DNA of 42,971 nt from Maricaulis salignorans (GTDB lineage Bacteria > Pseudomonadota > Alphaproteobacteria > Caulobacterales > Aquidulcibacteraceae), in NCBI GenBank assembly GCA_945891505.1, contig CAMDDL010000020.1, positions 1-42,971 on the forward strand. The letters run 5' to 3'. The position numbers and the translations under genes are program-made. The notes beneath the pieces are model-generated. The model saw nothing but the letters and a program-made list of their open reading frames with translations. It had not been told where the DNA came from and made no database searches. Positions 1 through 6,732 of the stretch are shown in pieces; position 1 is the first letter of the stretch, and each line of letters starts with the position of its first letter.

Positions 1-94
1 CAACAACGCCCTCTCATCGGAGATGGGCTTAGGTTACGGGCGGTTTGGTGGGTGGAGGATAAGTTTTTATCTGTCCCTCCAAAGGACCGCGCAG

Positions 95-136
95 CACGAG
101 CTGCGCATGGCAGCGCGTCCAGATGCGCAGCTCGTG
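95..136. repeat. Palindromic repeat E2, copy 1
   Basis: Perfect 14-bp inverted repeat, CACGAGCTGCGCAT (95-108) against ATGCGCAGCTCGTG (123-136), with a 14-nt loop. The block AAAGGACCGCG lies just upstream (81-91). The same architecture occurs at 42498-42539 with one compensated base pair, and a partial relative lies at 15192-15231. Confidence 0.8.
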
Positions 137-156
137 GCTCACGCGCTCCAACATCA

Positions 157-216
157 CTCCGCCGCCTTCGGCGATATCGGCGCATGCGCCGATGTGTCCC
201 GAAGGGACTGAAGGGG
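157..216. repeat. Dispersed repeat E1, copy 1
   Basis: Starts CTCCGCC, contains the 12-bp palindrome GGCGCATGCGCC (179-190), then TGTGTCCC, a GTCCC-GAA-GGGAC mini-hairpin and ACTGAAGGGG. The same order of blocks is seen at 42376-42426 in the same orientation. No coding potential is evident. Confidence 0.75.
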
Positions 217-325
217 TGGTTCCAGCTTTGCCCCACGAACTACTGCACACCCCCATTTGTCCGGACAAATTCTTGGTGACAAGTCGCGGGAGGCCACTTA
301 AGAAAGTCGAAGAAGAGGAGCTGTC

Positions 326-1273
326 ATGACCCACCTATCTGCCCGCCACCTATTTATCGGATTTACTGCTTGCCTAGCCGCGGTCGCCACGACGGCGGAC
401 GCTGCGCCCAAGAAAAAGGCCCCAGCAGCGGCACCTGCCCCGGTTGCTGCGCCATTGGACCTCACCACCCCTGAAGGGGTGTTGGCTGCCAACCGCAAGA
501 TGCAATGCGACATGCGCGATGGCGTGGCCGTGACCTATTATTGGGCGGGCGATGCGTATTCGCGTCGCCAAGGCGAAGCCGACAAGCTTCTATTCCGCGC
601 TGAAGGCATGAACATCCGCCATTGCGTGACGGTGAAGGACCCCGTCCGCGGGCTAGGCTATCGCCTGATTTCGCGCGAGTTGTTGATCTATACCGACCCT
701 AAGACCGGTAAGGTATTGAGCAAATGGACCAATCCTTGGACCGGCGAAGTGCTCGACGTCATGCATGTCGCCAATGACCCGGTGAATTCCGCCTCTTATG
801 TGATAGGCCGTGATGGCCAGCCACTCCGCTGGACCGGCACGATCAGTGGCGACCATTGGTGGACCAATGTGACGGTGCCCTTGTTCTATTCCAACCCTTT
901 GGCTGGTAAGTATCAGGCCGAAGTTGGCGGCACCTATCATGCGACTGAAATGTTCAATTTCGCGGGTACGGTCTCGAATATTGTCGATCCGACAAAAACG
1001 ACCGCAGAGGCAAGTGTCGCTTGGGTGCGGATCTCCGACTGGTTGCCGTGGATGCGCATGGGTGGCCGTGAGGGCGAAATTTACTTCAATACCAATGGCC
1101 GCAAACTGGACAATTGGGACCAGATGCCCGCCGTGATGAAGGATGAAATCGCCAAAAATTACCCGGCTTGGACATCGCCTCCCCCGCTGGACGATGCCCG
1201 TCCAAACGAAACCTCTTGGACCTACTTCCTCGATGTAAAAGAGGGTCGCAAAACCCTGCCGAAGCGGGATTAA
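326..1273 (+). CDS. DUF1838 family exported protein
   Basis: A 315-residue protein that I place in the DUF1838 family from its tryptophan-rich body and the segment SDWLPWMRMGGREGEIYF near residues 233-250. That segment matches the family pattern of a 'WLPWM.MG.R.G' core followed by 'GRKL'. The function of DUF1838 proteins is not established. The N-terminus (residues 1-26) is a hydrophobic signal peptide ending near ADA-AP, followed by a short Lys/Ala/Pro-rich linker, so the protein is probably periplasmic. The start has AGAGGAG four bases upstream. A clear hairpin terminator follows the stop, so it is probably transcribed alone. Confidence 0.85.
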   Translation: MTHLSARHLFIGFTACLAAVATTADAAPKKKAPAAAPAPVAAPLDLTTPEGVLAANRKMQCDMRDGVAVTYYWAGDAYSRRQGEADKLLFRAEGMNIRHCVTVKDPVRGLGYRLISRELLIYTDPKTGKVLSKWTNPWTGEVLDVMHVANDPVNSASYVIGRDGQPLRWTGTISGDHWWTNVTVPLFYSNPLAGKYQAEVGGTYHATEMFNFAGTVSNIVDPTKTTAEASVAWVRISDWLPWMRMGGREGEIYFNTNGRKLDNWDQMPAVMKDEIAKNYPAWTSPPPLDDARPNETSWTYFLDVKEGRKTLPKRD

Positions 1274-1280
1274 TAGACAC

Positions 1281-1317
1281 AAGGGCTCAAAGCACAGCTT
1301 TGGGCCCTTCTTCTTTT
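1281..1317 (+). terminator. Rho-independent terminator after DUF1838 gene
   Basis: AAGGGCTCAAAG (1281-1292), loop CACAG, CTTTGGGCCCTT (1298-1309), then a T-rich tail. The 12-bp stem has a single non-canonical position. Confidence 0.8.
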
Positions 1318-1351
1318 CCCAATTTGGGCGCTACACCGAAAGGCCTCTCAC

Positions 1352-1963
1352 ATGAAACTCTATGGCGAACATAATCCGGCCCCGAACCCACGTCGCGTTC
1401 GGATTTTCTTGGCTGAAAAGGGCATAGAGGTCGAGCATGTGCATATCCCCATGCGGCAAGGGGCGCATAAGACCCCGGAATTTCTGACCAAGAACAGCCT
1501 TGGCCAAGTGCCAGTCTTAGAGCTCGACGACGGCACCTGTATCAGCGAGAGCGTCAGCATCTGCCGTTATCTGGAAGCACTGCAACCCGAGCCGCCCTTG
1601 TTTGGCTCCACGCCGCTTGAGATTGCCAATATCGACATGTGGATCCGGCGGGTGGAGTGGCAATTGATGAGCCCGATTGGCCAGATCTGGCGCCACGCCC
1701 ATCCCTATACGGCAGCCCTTTTGACCCAATATAAGGACTTTGGCGAAAGCAACCGCGCCCATGCCAACCGCGCCTATCACTGGCTCGACCGGGAAATGAC
1801 CGACAAAGCCTATATCGCAGGGGATGCTTTCTCCGCTGCGGACATCATGGCGCTGTCCATCGTCGATTTCGGTGCCTTCATCGGCACGCCCATCCCGGAT
1901 GATTGCGGCCATCTGAAAGCCTGGCACGTGCGGGTAAGTGCGCGGCCAAGTGCGGCGGCTTAG
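1352..1963 (+). CDS. Glutathione S-transferase family protein
   Basis: A 203-residue cytosolic GST-fold protein. Residues 1-80 form the thioredoxin-like domain with the active-site region N-PAPNPRRVRIFLAEKG, the cis-proline segment LGQVPVLEL and the glutathione-binding SES motif (about residues 66-68). Residues 90-200 are the helical C-terminal domain with the conserved FSAADIMAL (N-capping box). It begins about 35 bases after the preceding terminator. Substrate cannot be read from sequence; such enzymes conjugate or reduce electrophiles using glutathione. The C-terminus is short and ends in a low-complexity VSARPSAAA tail. Confidence 0.9.
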   Translation: MKLYGEHNPAPNPRRVRIFLAEKGIEVEHVHIPMRQGAHKTPEFLTKNSLGQVPVLELDDGTCISESVSICRYLEALQPEPPLFGSTPLEIANIDMWIRRVEWQLMSPIGQIWRHAHPYTAALLTQYKDFGESNRAHANRAYHWLDREMTDKAYIAGDAFSAADIMALSIVDFGAFIGTPIPDDCGHLKAWHVRVSARPSAAA

Positions 1964-1977
1964 GCCTGATAATTCAA

Positions 1978-2023
1978 CAATTCGCTCTGCGCGGTAGGGG
2001 GCGTTCCAGCCATGGAATGCACC
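1978..2023 (-). repeat. Dispersed repeat A, copy 1
   Basis: Read on the minus strand: GGTGCATTCCA, loop, TGGAACGC, then CCCTACCGCGCAGAGCGAATT. Same block order as copies at 3031-3075 and 14198-14243; this copy has the most mismatches in its stem. Confidence 0.65.
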
Positions 2024-2133
2024 ATGGTCAATCACCCCCAAAGATCGTCGATGCTGAGCAGCAGCCAAAGCACTTGGAACGGCTGCATGCGGCACTTCGC
2101 TTGCCTTGAAGCCGCCCGACAGTTCTGTCTGAG

Positions 2134-2265
2134 CAAGATGCGGGGTCAAGAGGCGCGCTTCGCGCGTCGACGAAGTCGATAAACCCCTTGACACCCCATC
2201 TTGCGCGCTAAAACTCGAACGATGCCTTTGCCCAGGCAGAGCCTGCGGCAAAGGCTCTTTCAAAC
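2134..2265. repeat. Composite two-hairpin repeat B, copy 1
   Basis: First module: a 70-bp imperfect palindrome, CAAGATGCGGGGTCAAGAGG (2134-2153) against CCCCTTGACACCCCATCTTG (2184-2203), pairing at 17 of 20 positions, with CGCGCTTCGCGCG in its loop. After a 20-nt spacer comes a 9-bp perfect hairpin GCCTTTGCC/GGCAAAGGC (2224-2255). The whole unit recurs inverted at 13962-14093. Confidence 0.8.
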
Positions 2266-2328
2266 GGAAAAAGGGCTACGCCTTTGACGATATTGGGTTC
2301 AATACGGGGCCGCCACGCGACGTCGACT

Positions 2329-2360
2329 TTTGGCCGAAAGGAGATAGTCCGCTTTGGGGG
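2329..2360 (+). repeat. D-type dispersed repeat fragment
   Basis: TTTTGGCCGAAAGGAG followed by GTCCGCTTTGGGGG resembles, in opposite orientation, the D repeats at 13761-13812 and 15072-15134 (TTTTGGCCGA...TCTGCTTTGGGG on their minus strands). Partial match only. Confidence 0.45.
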
Positions 2361-2527
2361 AGAAACCTGCAGTTTGCAGCCTAATTGACGACGTTATCTT
2401 CACGGTCAATATCCGGCTTGTTTGCCGTCGTTCCTTTGCTAGCCGCCGCTAATAACTATTCAAAATGCCGTCAATTTAATCTGTAAGTGGAGATTTTGCC
2501 CTTGTAGATTTAGAACGTGCACGGACA

Positions 2528-3013
2528 CTAGCTGAAGGCCTCGGATTTAGAGTCTGGATATAAGGCTGATCGAACAGCCAATCCCACAACTTGTAACTCC
2601 CAGTTTGTGTCGTCAGTACCTTCATTTTTGGGCTCAACCGTGAAAGTAAACGTTACGACCCGCAGCAGCTTTTCGCCCACCCTGATTGTTACTGTCCATC
2701 GGTGGTGACTAAGTGCTTCGCCTTCTTCTTCCCCGTCTTGAACTTCATATGAGAGGACCACATGCTCGCTCAACGACTCAGTAAGTTGACCCTCATGTAA
2801 ACCGTGCGCTGTGGCATCGCGCTGTGTATTGTCATCGAAAACGTATTCCTCAGCCCAAGGTCGAAGCGTCCCTGAGGCTTCCCGATCCTCAAAGATCACG
2901 ATCTGGTCGTCGTCTTCCATCGCGACTAGCCACCAGGCTGGCACCCGGAAGAAAACCATACCTCTGTAGTCCAGCACTTGAGTAGCCGAGCGATTGTTCG
3001 GTTTTTCGTCCAT
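2528..3013 (-). CDS. Hypothetical acidic protein
   Basis: A 161-residue acidic protein that I do not recognise. The start is the ATG at 3013 because AAGGGG lies eight bases upstream; a GTG nine bases further out is less likely. No signal peptide or membrane segment. Residues around VFFRVPAWWLV and a later DREASGTLRPW resemble the pattern of small beta-rich proteins (PsbP/DcrB-like: a 'P..W' followed by a 'G.TLR' strand), but this is weak inference. It stands alone between repeat A copy 2 upstream and repeat island downstream, next to an insertion sequence, which suggests an accessory gene. Confidence 0.6.
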   Translation of the reverse strand: MDEKPNNRSATQVLDYRGMVFFRVPAWWLVAMEDDDQIVIFEDREASGTLRPWAEEYVFDDNTQRDATAHGLHEGQLTESLSEHVVLSYEVQDGEEEGEALSHHRWTVTIRVGEKLLRVVTFTFTVEPKNEGTDDTNWELQVVGLAVRSALYPDSKSEAFS

Positions 3014-3030
3014 ACAGGACACCCCTTCGT

Positions 3031-3075
3031 TAATGCGCTTCGCGCCGAGGGTGCATTCCAGCTTTGGAATGCACC
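3031..3075 (-). repeat. Dispersed repeat A, copy 2
   Basis: Perfect 11-bp hairpin GGTGCATTCCA (3050-3060), loop GCTT, TGGAATGCACC (3065-3075). On the minus strand it is followed by CTCGGCGCGAAGCGCATTA, matching the tail of copy 3. It sits directly upstream of the hypothetical gene on the minus strand and could be in its 5' leader. Confidence 0.8.
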
Positions 3076-3189
3076 GAAGTCAACAAAAAGCCGAGTTCGG
3101 TTATATGGGCGTTTAGCCAAAGTAATCCCAGATGGTGCAGTCCTATGTGACTGCACCCCACGGGCCGGATCCTAATGCATTTCGAAAAT

Positions 3190-3239
3190 AACGTCCGCTT
3201 TCGAGCAGCCGCCAAGCAGCCCCTATCGTCCACCCTTGG
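3190..3239 (-). repeat. Dispersed repeat C, copy 1
   Basis: Minus strand reads GCCAAGGGTGGACG, then GGCGGCTGCTCGAAAGCGGACGTT. The same ordered blocks occur at 10561-10610 and 13838-13889 on the plus strand. It ends six bases before the left end of the insertion sequence. Confidence 0.75.
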
Positions 3240-3245
3240 CGGATA

Positions 3246-3260
3246 TTGTTGAAAAACTCG
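3246..3260. repeat. IS left terminal inverted repeat
   Basis: TTGTTGAAAAACTCG; pairs with 4809-4823 with one mismatch. The exact outer base is uncertain by one or two positions. Confidence 0.75.
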
Positions 3261-3321
3261 TCGTTGTCAGGGTTTGCGGGTCATGATTCACTGGTTTCAT
3301 TGATTTGCGGGGAATCTGGTG

Positions 3322-4710
3322 ATGATGGGACATCAAGAAGTATCGGCCCAGTTGTTTTATGACTTTCAGATTGAGGATCATGTTCCAGCTGACCATATTC
3401 TGCGGCGCATTGATGCTCATTTAGATCTTGAGAGCGTTCGTTCGGCCCTGAAGCCCTATTATAGCAACACTGGGCGGCCATCGATTGATCCAGATTTAAT
3501 GATGCGGATGCTGATCATTGGATATGCGATGGGCATCAGGTCAGAACGCAGATTATGCGAGGAAGTCCACCTTAACCTTGCCTATCGCTTGTTCTGCAGG
3601 CTTGGCCTAGAAGGCAAAGTTCCCGATCACTCGAGTTTCTCCAAGAACCGCCATGGGCGGTTTCGCGAGAGTGATGTCTTGCGCCATCTCTTTGAGACGG
3701 TGGTTGCACGTTGCTTGTCAGAAGGACTTGTTGGCGGCGAAGGCTTTGCGGTTGACGCAAGTCTAATCGCGGCCGACGCGAACAAGCAGCGCTCCATGTC
3801 GGGTGAACAATGGCGATCTGGGCAAGACATGGAGATGGCGGGACGCGCGGTCCAAGAGTATCTGGCTGTCCTTGATCACGAGGCCTTTGGTGCAGCCTCA
3901 CCGGTTCCACCAAAGTTTGTTGCAAAGTCCGATCCTGCTGCACAATGGACTGGTGCGCATAAAGGTCATGCCTTCTTTGCTTATGCGACTAACTATTTGA
4001 TCGATACCGATCACGGCGTCATTGTCGATGTTGAAGCTACACGCGCAATTCGCCAGGCTGAAGTTGGCGCATCGCGCACGATGATTGATCGTACCGAAGC
4101 TCGATTTGGCCTAAAGCCAAGTTATCTGGCAGCCGATAGCGCTTATGGCTCAGCTCATAACCTAGCTTGGTTGGTGAAAGAGCGCGATATCGCACCCCAT
4201 ATTCCTGTCTTTGACCAGTCTATACGAACAGACGGAACAGTCTCGCGATCTGACTTTACTTGGGAGGCCGAAAGAGACCGCTATACCTGTCCCGCTGGCA
4301 AAGAGTTGGTGCAGTTCCATCGCACTTATCAAACGCCACGATCGGGCATCACCAAAGCCGGCCAAAGGCTATATCGAGCGAGCACAAAGGACTGCCGTGT
4401 CTGCCCGCTCAAAGAACAATGCTGTCCCATAGCCACAGTTCGAAAAATCCCCCGCGACCTCAACGAAGACTCCCGCGATGTCGCCCGCCTCATCGCAACC
4501 ACGCCTGCCTATGCCAGATCACGTGATCGCCGGAAGAAAGTCGAGATGCTCTTTGCTCACCTCAAGCGTATTCTCAAAATGGGCAGGCTAAGATTACGAG
4601 GCCCAAACGGAGCCAGAGACGAGTTCCTACTCGCAGCCACAGCCCAAAACCTGCGAAAACTAGCCAAACTGCGACCAAATCCACATAAACGACCAGCCTT
4701 CGCCGCCTAA
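3322..4710 (+). CDS. IS1182 family transposase
   Basis: A 462-residue DDE transposase. The N-terminal domain (about residues 10-110) has the IS1182-type pattern, with the helix PDLMMRMLIIGYAMGIRSER followed by FCRLGLEGKVPDHSSFSKNR. Candidate catalytic residues are Asp in GFAVDASLI, Asp in LAADSAYG and Glu in RRKKVEMLFAHLKRIL. A Cys-rich insert (YTCPAGKE ... CRVCPLKEQCC) lies before the last acidic residue, as usual in this family. The start is one of GTG 3319, ATG 3322 or ATG 3325; GCGGGGA is 9-12 bases upstream of the ATGs. It mobilises the surrounding element by acting on the terminal inverted repeats. Confidence 0.92.
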   Translation: MMGHQEVSAQLFYDFQIEDHVPADHILRRIDAHLDLESVRSALKPYYSNTGRPSIDPDLMMRMLIIGYAMGIRSERRLCEEVHLNLAYRLFCRLGLEGKVPDHSSFSKNRHGRFRESDVLRHLFETVVARCLSEGLVGGEGFAVDASLIAADANKQRSMSGEQWRSGQDMEMAGRAVQEYLAVLDHEAFGAASPVPPKFVAKSDPAAQWTGAHKGHAFFAYATNYLIDTDHGVIVDVEATRAIRQAEVGASRTMIDRTEARFGLKPSYLAADSAYGSAHNLAWLVKERDIAPHIPVFDQSIRTDGTVSRSDFTWEAERDRYTCPAGKELVQFHRTYQTPRSGITKAGQRLYRASTKDCRVCPLKEQCCPIATVRKIPRDLNEDSRDVARLIATTPAYARSRDRRKKVEMLFAHLKRILKMGRLRLRGPNGARDEFLLAATAQNLRKLAKLRPNPHKRPAFAA

Positions 4711-4808
4711 TCTACCTCAAAAGAGGAACTCCACCGACCTTCAAGCGAAAATCGACCAGCAATCGCAAACCAACTGCGCTGCCCAAGCACCCAATCTCGC
4801 TTAAACTT

Positions 4809-4823
4809 CGAGTTTTTAAACAA
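4809..4823. repeat. IS right terminal inverted repeat
   Basis: CGAGTTTTTAAACAA, the inverted counterpart of the left end; lies about 100 bases beyond the transposase stop. Confidence 0.75.
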
Positions 4824-4959
4824 TTTCGGCGCAAAGCAGACCAAGGGACAAATTTCACTATTGATGTTTGTAGACAGTAGGCGTTGGAAATTTGGCGTTG
4901 AAACGACGGTTCTGAGCAGAGAACATTTCTTAAAGTTGGCTGTCCGCTGTTCGGCCCCC

Positions 4960-5868
4960 TCACCCCTGATAATTCAACCTCAACCCCGGGCGGTCCCAGC
5001 GCATTTTGGCTAAGCGGCCGGTTGAGGACAAGGTGATATAGGCATCGCACATATCGGCACCACCAAAGGCGATATTGGTGGTCATCAGATCGTCGGTCGG
5101 AACAAGAGTGTGGGTGCCGGTTTCAGGATTCATGCGCGTGATACCCGGATTAATCAGGGTGGCAATCGCCACGGTGCCATCGGCTTCTATCGCCAAGCTA
5201 TCAAACAGCGTCCACTGATCGACGCGGCCGACGACACGGGCTGCTCGGAATGGGCTGACTGGGGCAATTTGCCCGGGGCCTGCAACATCAAAGGCATAAA
5301 GCCTGCCCTCCATCGTGTCGGCCATATAGATGGTGTTGCCATCAGGGCTGAGACCAACCCCATTAGGCGAGGTATAGCCGTGCGAGAGCTCATGGGCCGA
5401 CGCCGCACCCGGCGTCACATAGAACAGGCCGCCATAATCGCGGTGGCGGTGGTGGCTTTTGCCGTGGTCGGTGAAGTAAAAGCCACCGTTGCGGTCAAAC
5501 ACGAGGTCGTTGGGTCCGCGTAGGGCATGACCATCAATCGTATCGAATAGGCGCTCGACCTTGCCCGTAGTTAAATCCACCCGCTCAATTCGCCCACCTG
5601 AATAATCCTCAGGCTCATGCCCCGGCACCATCAGGCCACCAAAGTCAGACCATGCAAAGCCGCCATTATTGCAGATATACATCGCCCCATCAGGGCCAAG
5701 GGCTGCCCCGTTTGGTCCACCAGCCAAATGGACAATGGTCTCGGTCTTGCCATTCCAATAGCGCGTGAGATTACCCGATTTGATTTCAACAAACACGACA
5801 GAGCCATCATCGAATACCACAGGGCCTTCAGGGAATTGCAAACCCGTTGCAAGGATTTCGAGTGTCAT
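4960..5868 (-). CDS. SMP-30/gluconolactonase family protein
   Basis: A 302-residue six-bladed beta-propeller of the SMP-30/gluconolactonase/LRE family, which hydrolyse sugar or other lactones with one divalent metal ion. Family metal ligands are visible: Glu in FPEGPVVF near the N-terminus, Asn in GPNDLVFD (about residue 140) and Asp in MADTMEGRLYAFD (about 195). The start is the ATG at 5868, with GGGAGC seven bases upstream; an upstream TTG is rejected. No signal peptide, so cytosolic. It is divergent from an exported RidA protein, and two similar dyads lie between them. The true substrate is unknown. Confidence 0.88.
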   Translation of the reverse strand: MTLEILATGLQFPEGPVVFDDGSVVFVEIKSGNLTRYWNGKTETIVHLAGGPNGAALGPDGAMYICNNGGFAWSDFGGLMVPGHEPEDYSGGRIERVDLTTGKVERLFDTIDGHALRGPNDLVFDRNGGFYFTDHGKSHHRHRDYGGLFYVTPGAASAHELSHGYTSPNGVGLSPDGNTIYMADTMEGRLYAFDVAGPGQIAPVSPFRAARVVGRVDQWTLFDSLAIEADGTVAIATLINPGITRMNPETGTHTLVPTDDLMTTNIAFGGADMCDAYITLSSTGRLAKMRWDRPGLRLNYQG

Positions 5869-6010
5869 GTGTCGTGCTCCCAAATCTGTTTTTGCCTTGC
5901 CTCAAAATCGTGCAGGCTTACCCCATCATCACGGCTCTAACGCCGTTCAGCAAGACCAAAGCGGAAAAATTGCCTGCGCGGACTGGACAAATTTGAAACC
6001 CGCGCGCACG

Positions 6011-6024
6011 TTACTCCTGCGTAA
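6011..6024. promoter_or_regulatory. Candidate operator 1, TTACTCCTGCGTAA
   Basis: An imperfect dyad sharing 12 of 14 bases with the second dyad at 6133-6146. Such paired sites between divergent genes are typical of a dimeric repressor, but the regulator is not identified here. Confidence 0.4.
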
Positions 6025-6131
6025 TCGCCCCATTGTGGCTAGGCTTATAAGTAATCAGCTTGGTTGCAGCGGGTGCCTATCGTGCGTACTCTCACCCGTG
6101 GCCTGATACGCCACCCATCCGCAGCAAAGAC

Positions 6132-6147
6132 ATTACTCTTGAGTAAT
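6132..6147. promoter_or_regulatory. Candidate operator 2, ATTACTCTTGAGTAAT
   Basis: Perfect 7-bp inverted repeat around TT, ending about 30 bases before the RidA start codon. The centre-to-centre distance to the first dyad is 122 bases. Confidence 0.45.
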
Positions 6148-6175
6148 TAATCCATTTTCGGGAAAGTTTCAGGTA

Positions 6176-6691
6176 ATGCGTGTTTATCAGCCCATCCGAT
6201 CCACCGCCTTGGCCCTCGCCTTCTGGATCGCTATGTCGACCCCATTGCAGGCCGATGAAGTCACCCGCTATGTGCCTGAGGGGGCCTTTATCGCGCAGTC
6301 GGTTGTGGTGCCTGCTGGCTATGAGACGATTTATATCAGTGGCTTACTGCCACCGCAGAATAATCAGGCAGGCCCTGTGGGCTCAACCGCTCGTTATGGT
6401 GGGGGCACGGAGGCACAGGCTGAGTTGGTCTTCAAGCGCTTGGAGGAGGCGTTAGCCGTCCAAAACCTAGGGCTCGGCGATGTTGTGATGATGCGCGTCT
6501 ATCTGGCAGGCGATCCAGCCCAAGGTGGGGCGATGGATTTTGCTGGCATGATGGCGGCTTATAAGCGCTATTTCGGCACCCCCACACAACCCAACAAGCC
6601 AGCGCGCGCAACCATGCAGGTTGCTGGCCTCGTCGGCGGCCCAGGCCCCCTGATTGAAGTGGAAGCCCAAGCCGTGCGTCGTCCGAAATAG
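6176..6691 (+). CDS. Exported RidA family protein
   Basis: A 171-residue protein with a signal peptide (residues 1-26, cleavage near LQA-DE) followed by a full RidA (YjgF/YER057c/UK114) domain. Typical RidA features are the ISGLLPPQ strand, the segment FKRLEEALAVQNLGLGDVV and PARATMQVAGL, where the Arg is the residue that binds the imine or carboxylate substrate. The conserved Glu lies in the C-terminal IEVEAQAV. Classic RidA is cytosolic and deaminates reactive enamines; periplasmic relatives have no settled role. It faces the SMP-30 gene across a probable shared control region. Confidence 0.85.
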   Translation: MRVYQPIRSTALALAFWIAMSTPLQADEVTRYVPEGAFIAQSVVVPAGYETIYISGLLPPQNNQAGPVGSTARYGGGTEAQAELVFKRLEEALAVQNLGLGDVVMMRVYLAGDPAQGGAMDFAGMMAAYKRYFGTPTQPNKPARATMQVAGLVGGPGPLIEVEAQAVRRPK

Positions 6692-6732
6692 GGGGCACCC
6701 GCTAACCCAGAAGCCAGCGGGTGAATTTGAGT

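Larger units (their letters stand above)
1..325. other. Gene-free left edge with repeats
   Basis: No convincing coding region. A hairpin-capable stretch at 8-28 (GCCCTCTC pairing with GAGA-T-GGGC) could be the end of a transcript from outside the window. The rest is occupied by repeat E2 (95-136) and repeat E1 (157-216), both of which recur at the right edge of the window. The last 30 bases hold the ribosome binding site region of the DUF1838 gene (AGAGGAG at 315-321). Confidence 0.6.
1964..2527. other. Gene-free repeat island
   Basis: No coding region that I can support. It contains repeat A copy 1, composite repeat B copy 1 and a D-type repeat. The last 170 bases, before the convergent end of the small hypothetical gene, are AT-richer and show nothing recognisable. 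Confidence 0.6.
3246..4823 (+). mobile_element. IS1182-family insertion sequence
   Basis: A 1,578-bp element bounded by 15-bp terminal inverted repeats, TTGTTGAAAAACTCG at the left (3246-3260) and its near-complement CGAGTTTTTAAACAA at the right (4809-4823), 14 of 15 matching. It carries one intact transposase reading frame. The size and single-gene layout fit IS1182. No clear target duplication is visible in the immediate flanks. The reading frame and both ends look undamaged, so the copy may still be active. Confidence 0.85.
5869..6175. promoter_or_regulatory. Divergent promoter region with two dyads
   Basis: The gene-free space between the SMP-30 gene (minus) and the RidA gene (plus). Apart from two related dyads (6011-6024 and 6132-6147) I see no gene. 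The promoters for both neighbours must lie here, but I cannot assign -35/-10 boxes with confidence. Confidence 0.5.

Noticed and set aside
95-136. CRISPR repeat or transposon end for the E2 palindromes
   Set aside because: There is no regular spacing or spacer array, and no reading frame between the copies acts as their transposase.
653-1282. Long minus-strand reading frame opposite the DUF1838 gene
   Set aside because: It mirrors a well-supported plus-strand gene, has no start signal and resembles no protein I know.
2224-2310. tRNA gene (GGGTTCAATACGGGG resembles a T-arm)
   Set aside because: No cloverleaf can be drawn; the acceptor and anticodon arms are missing.
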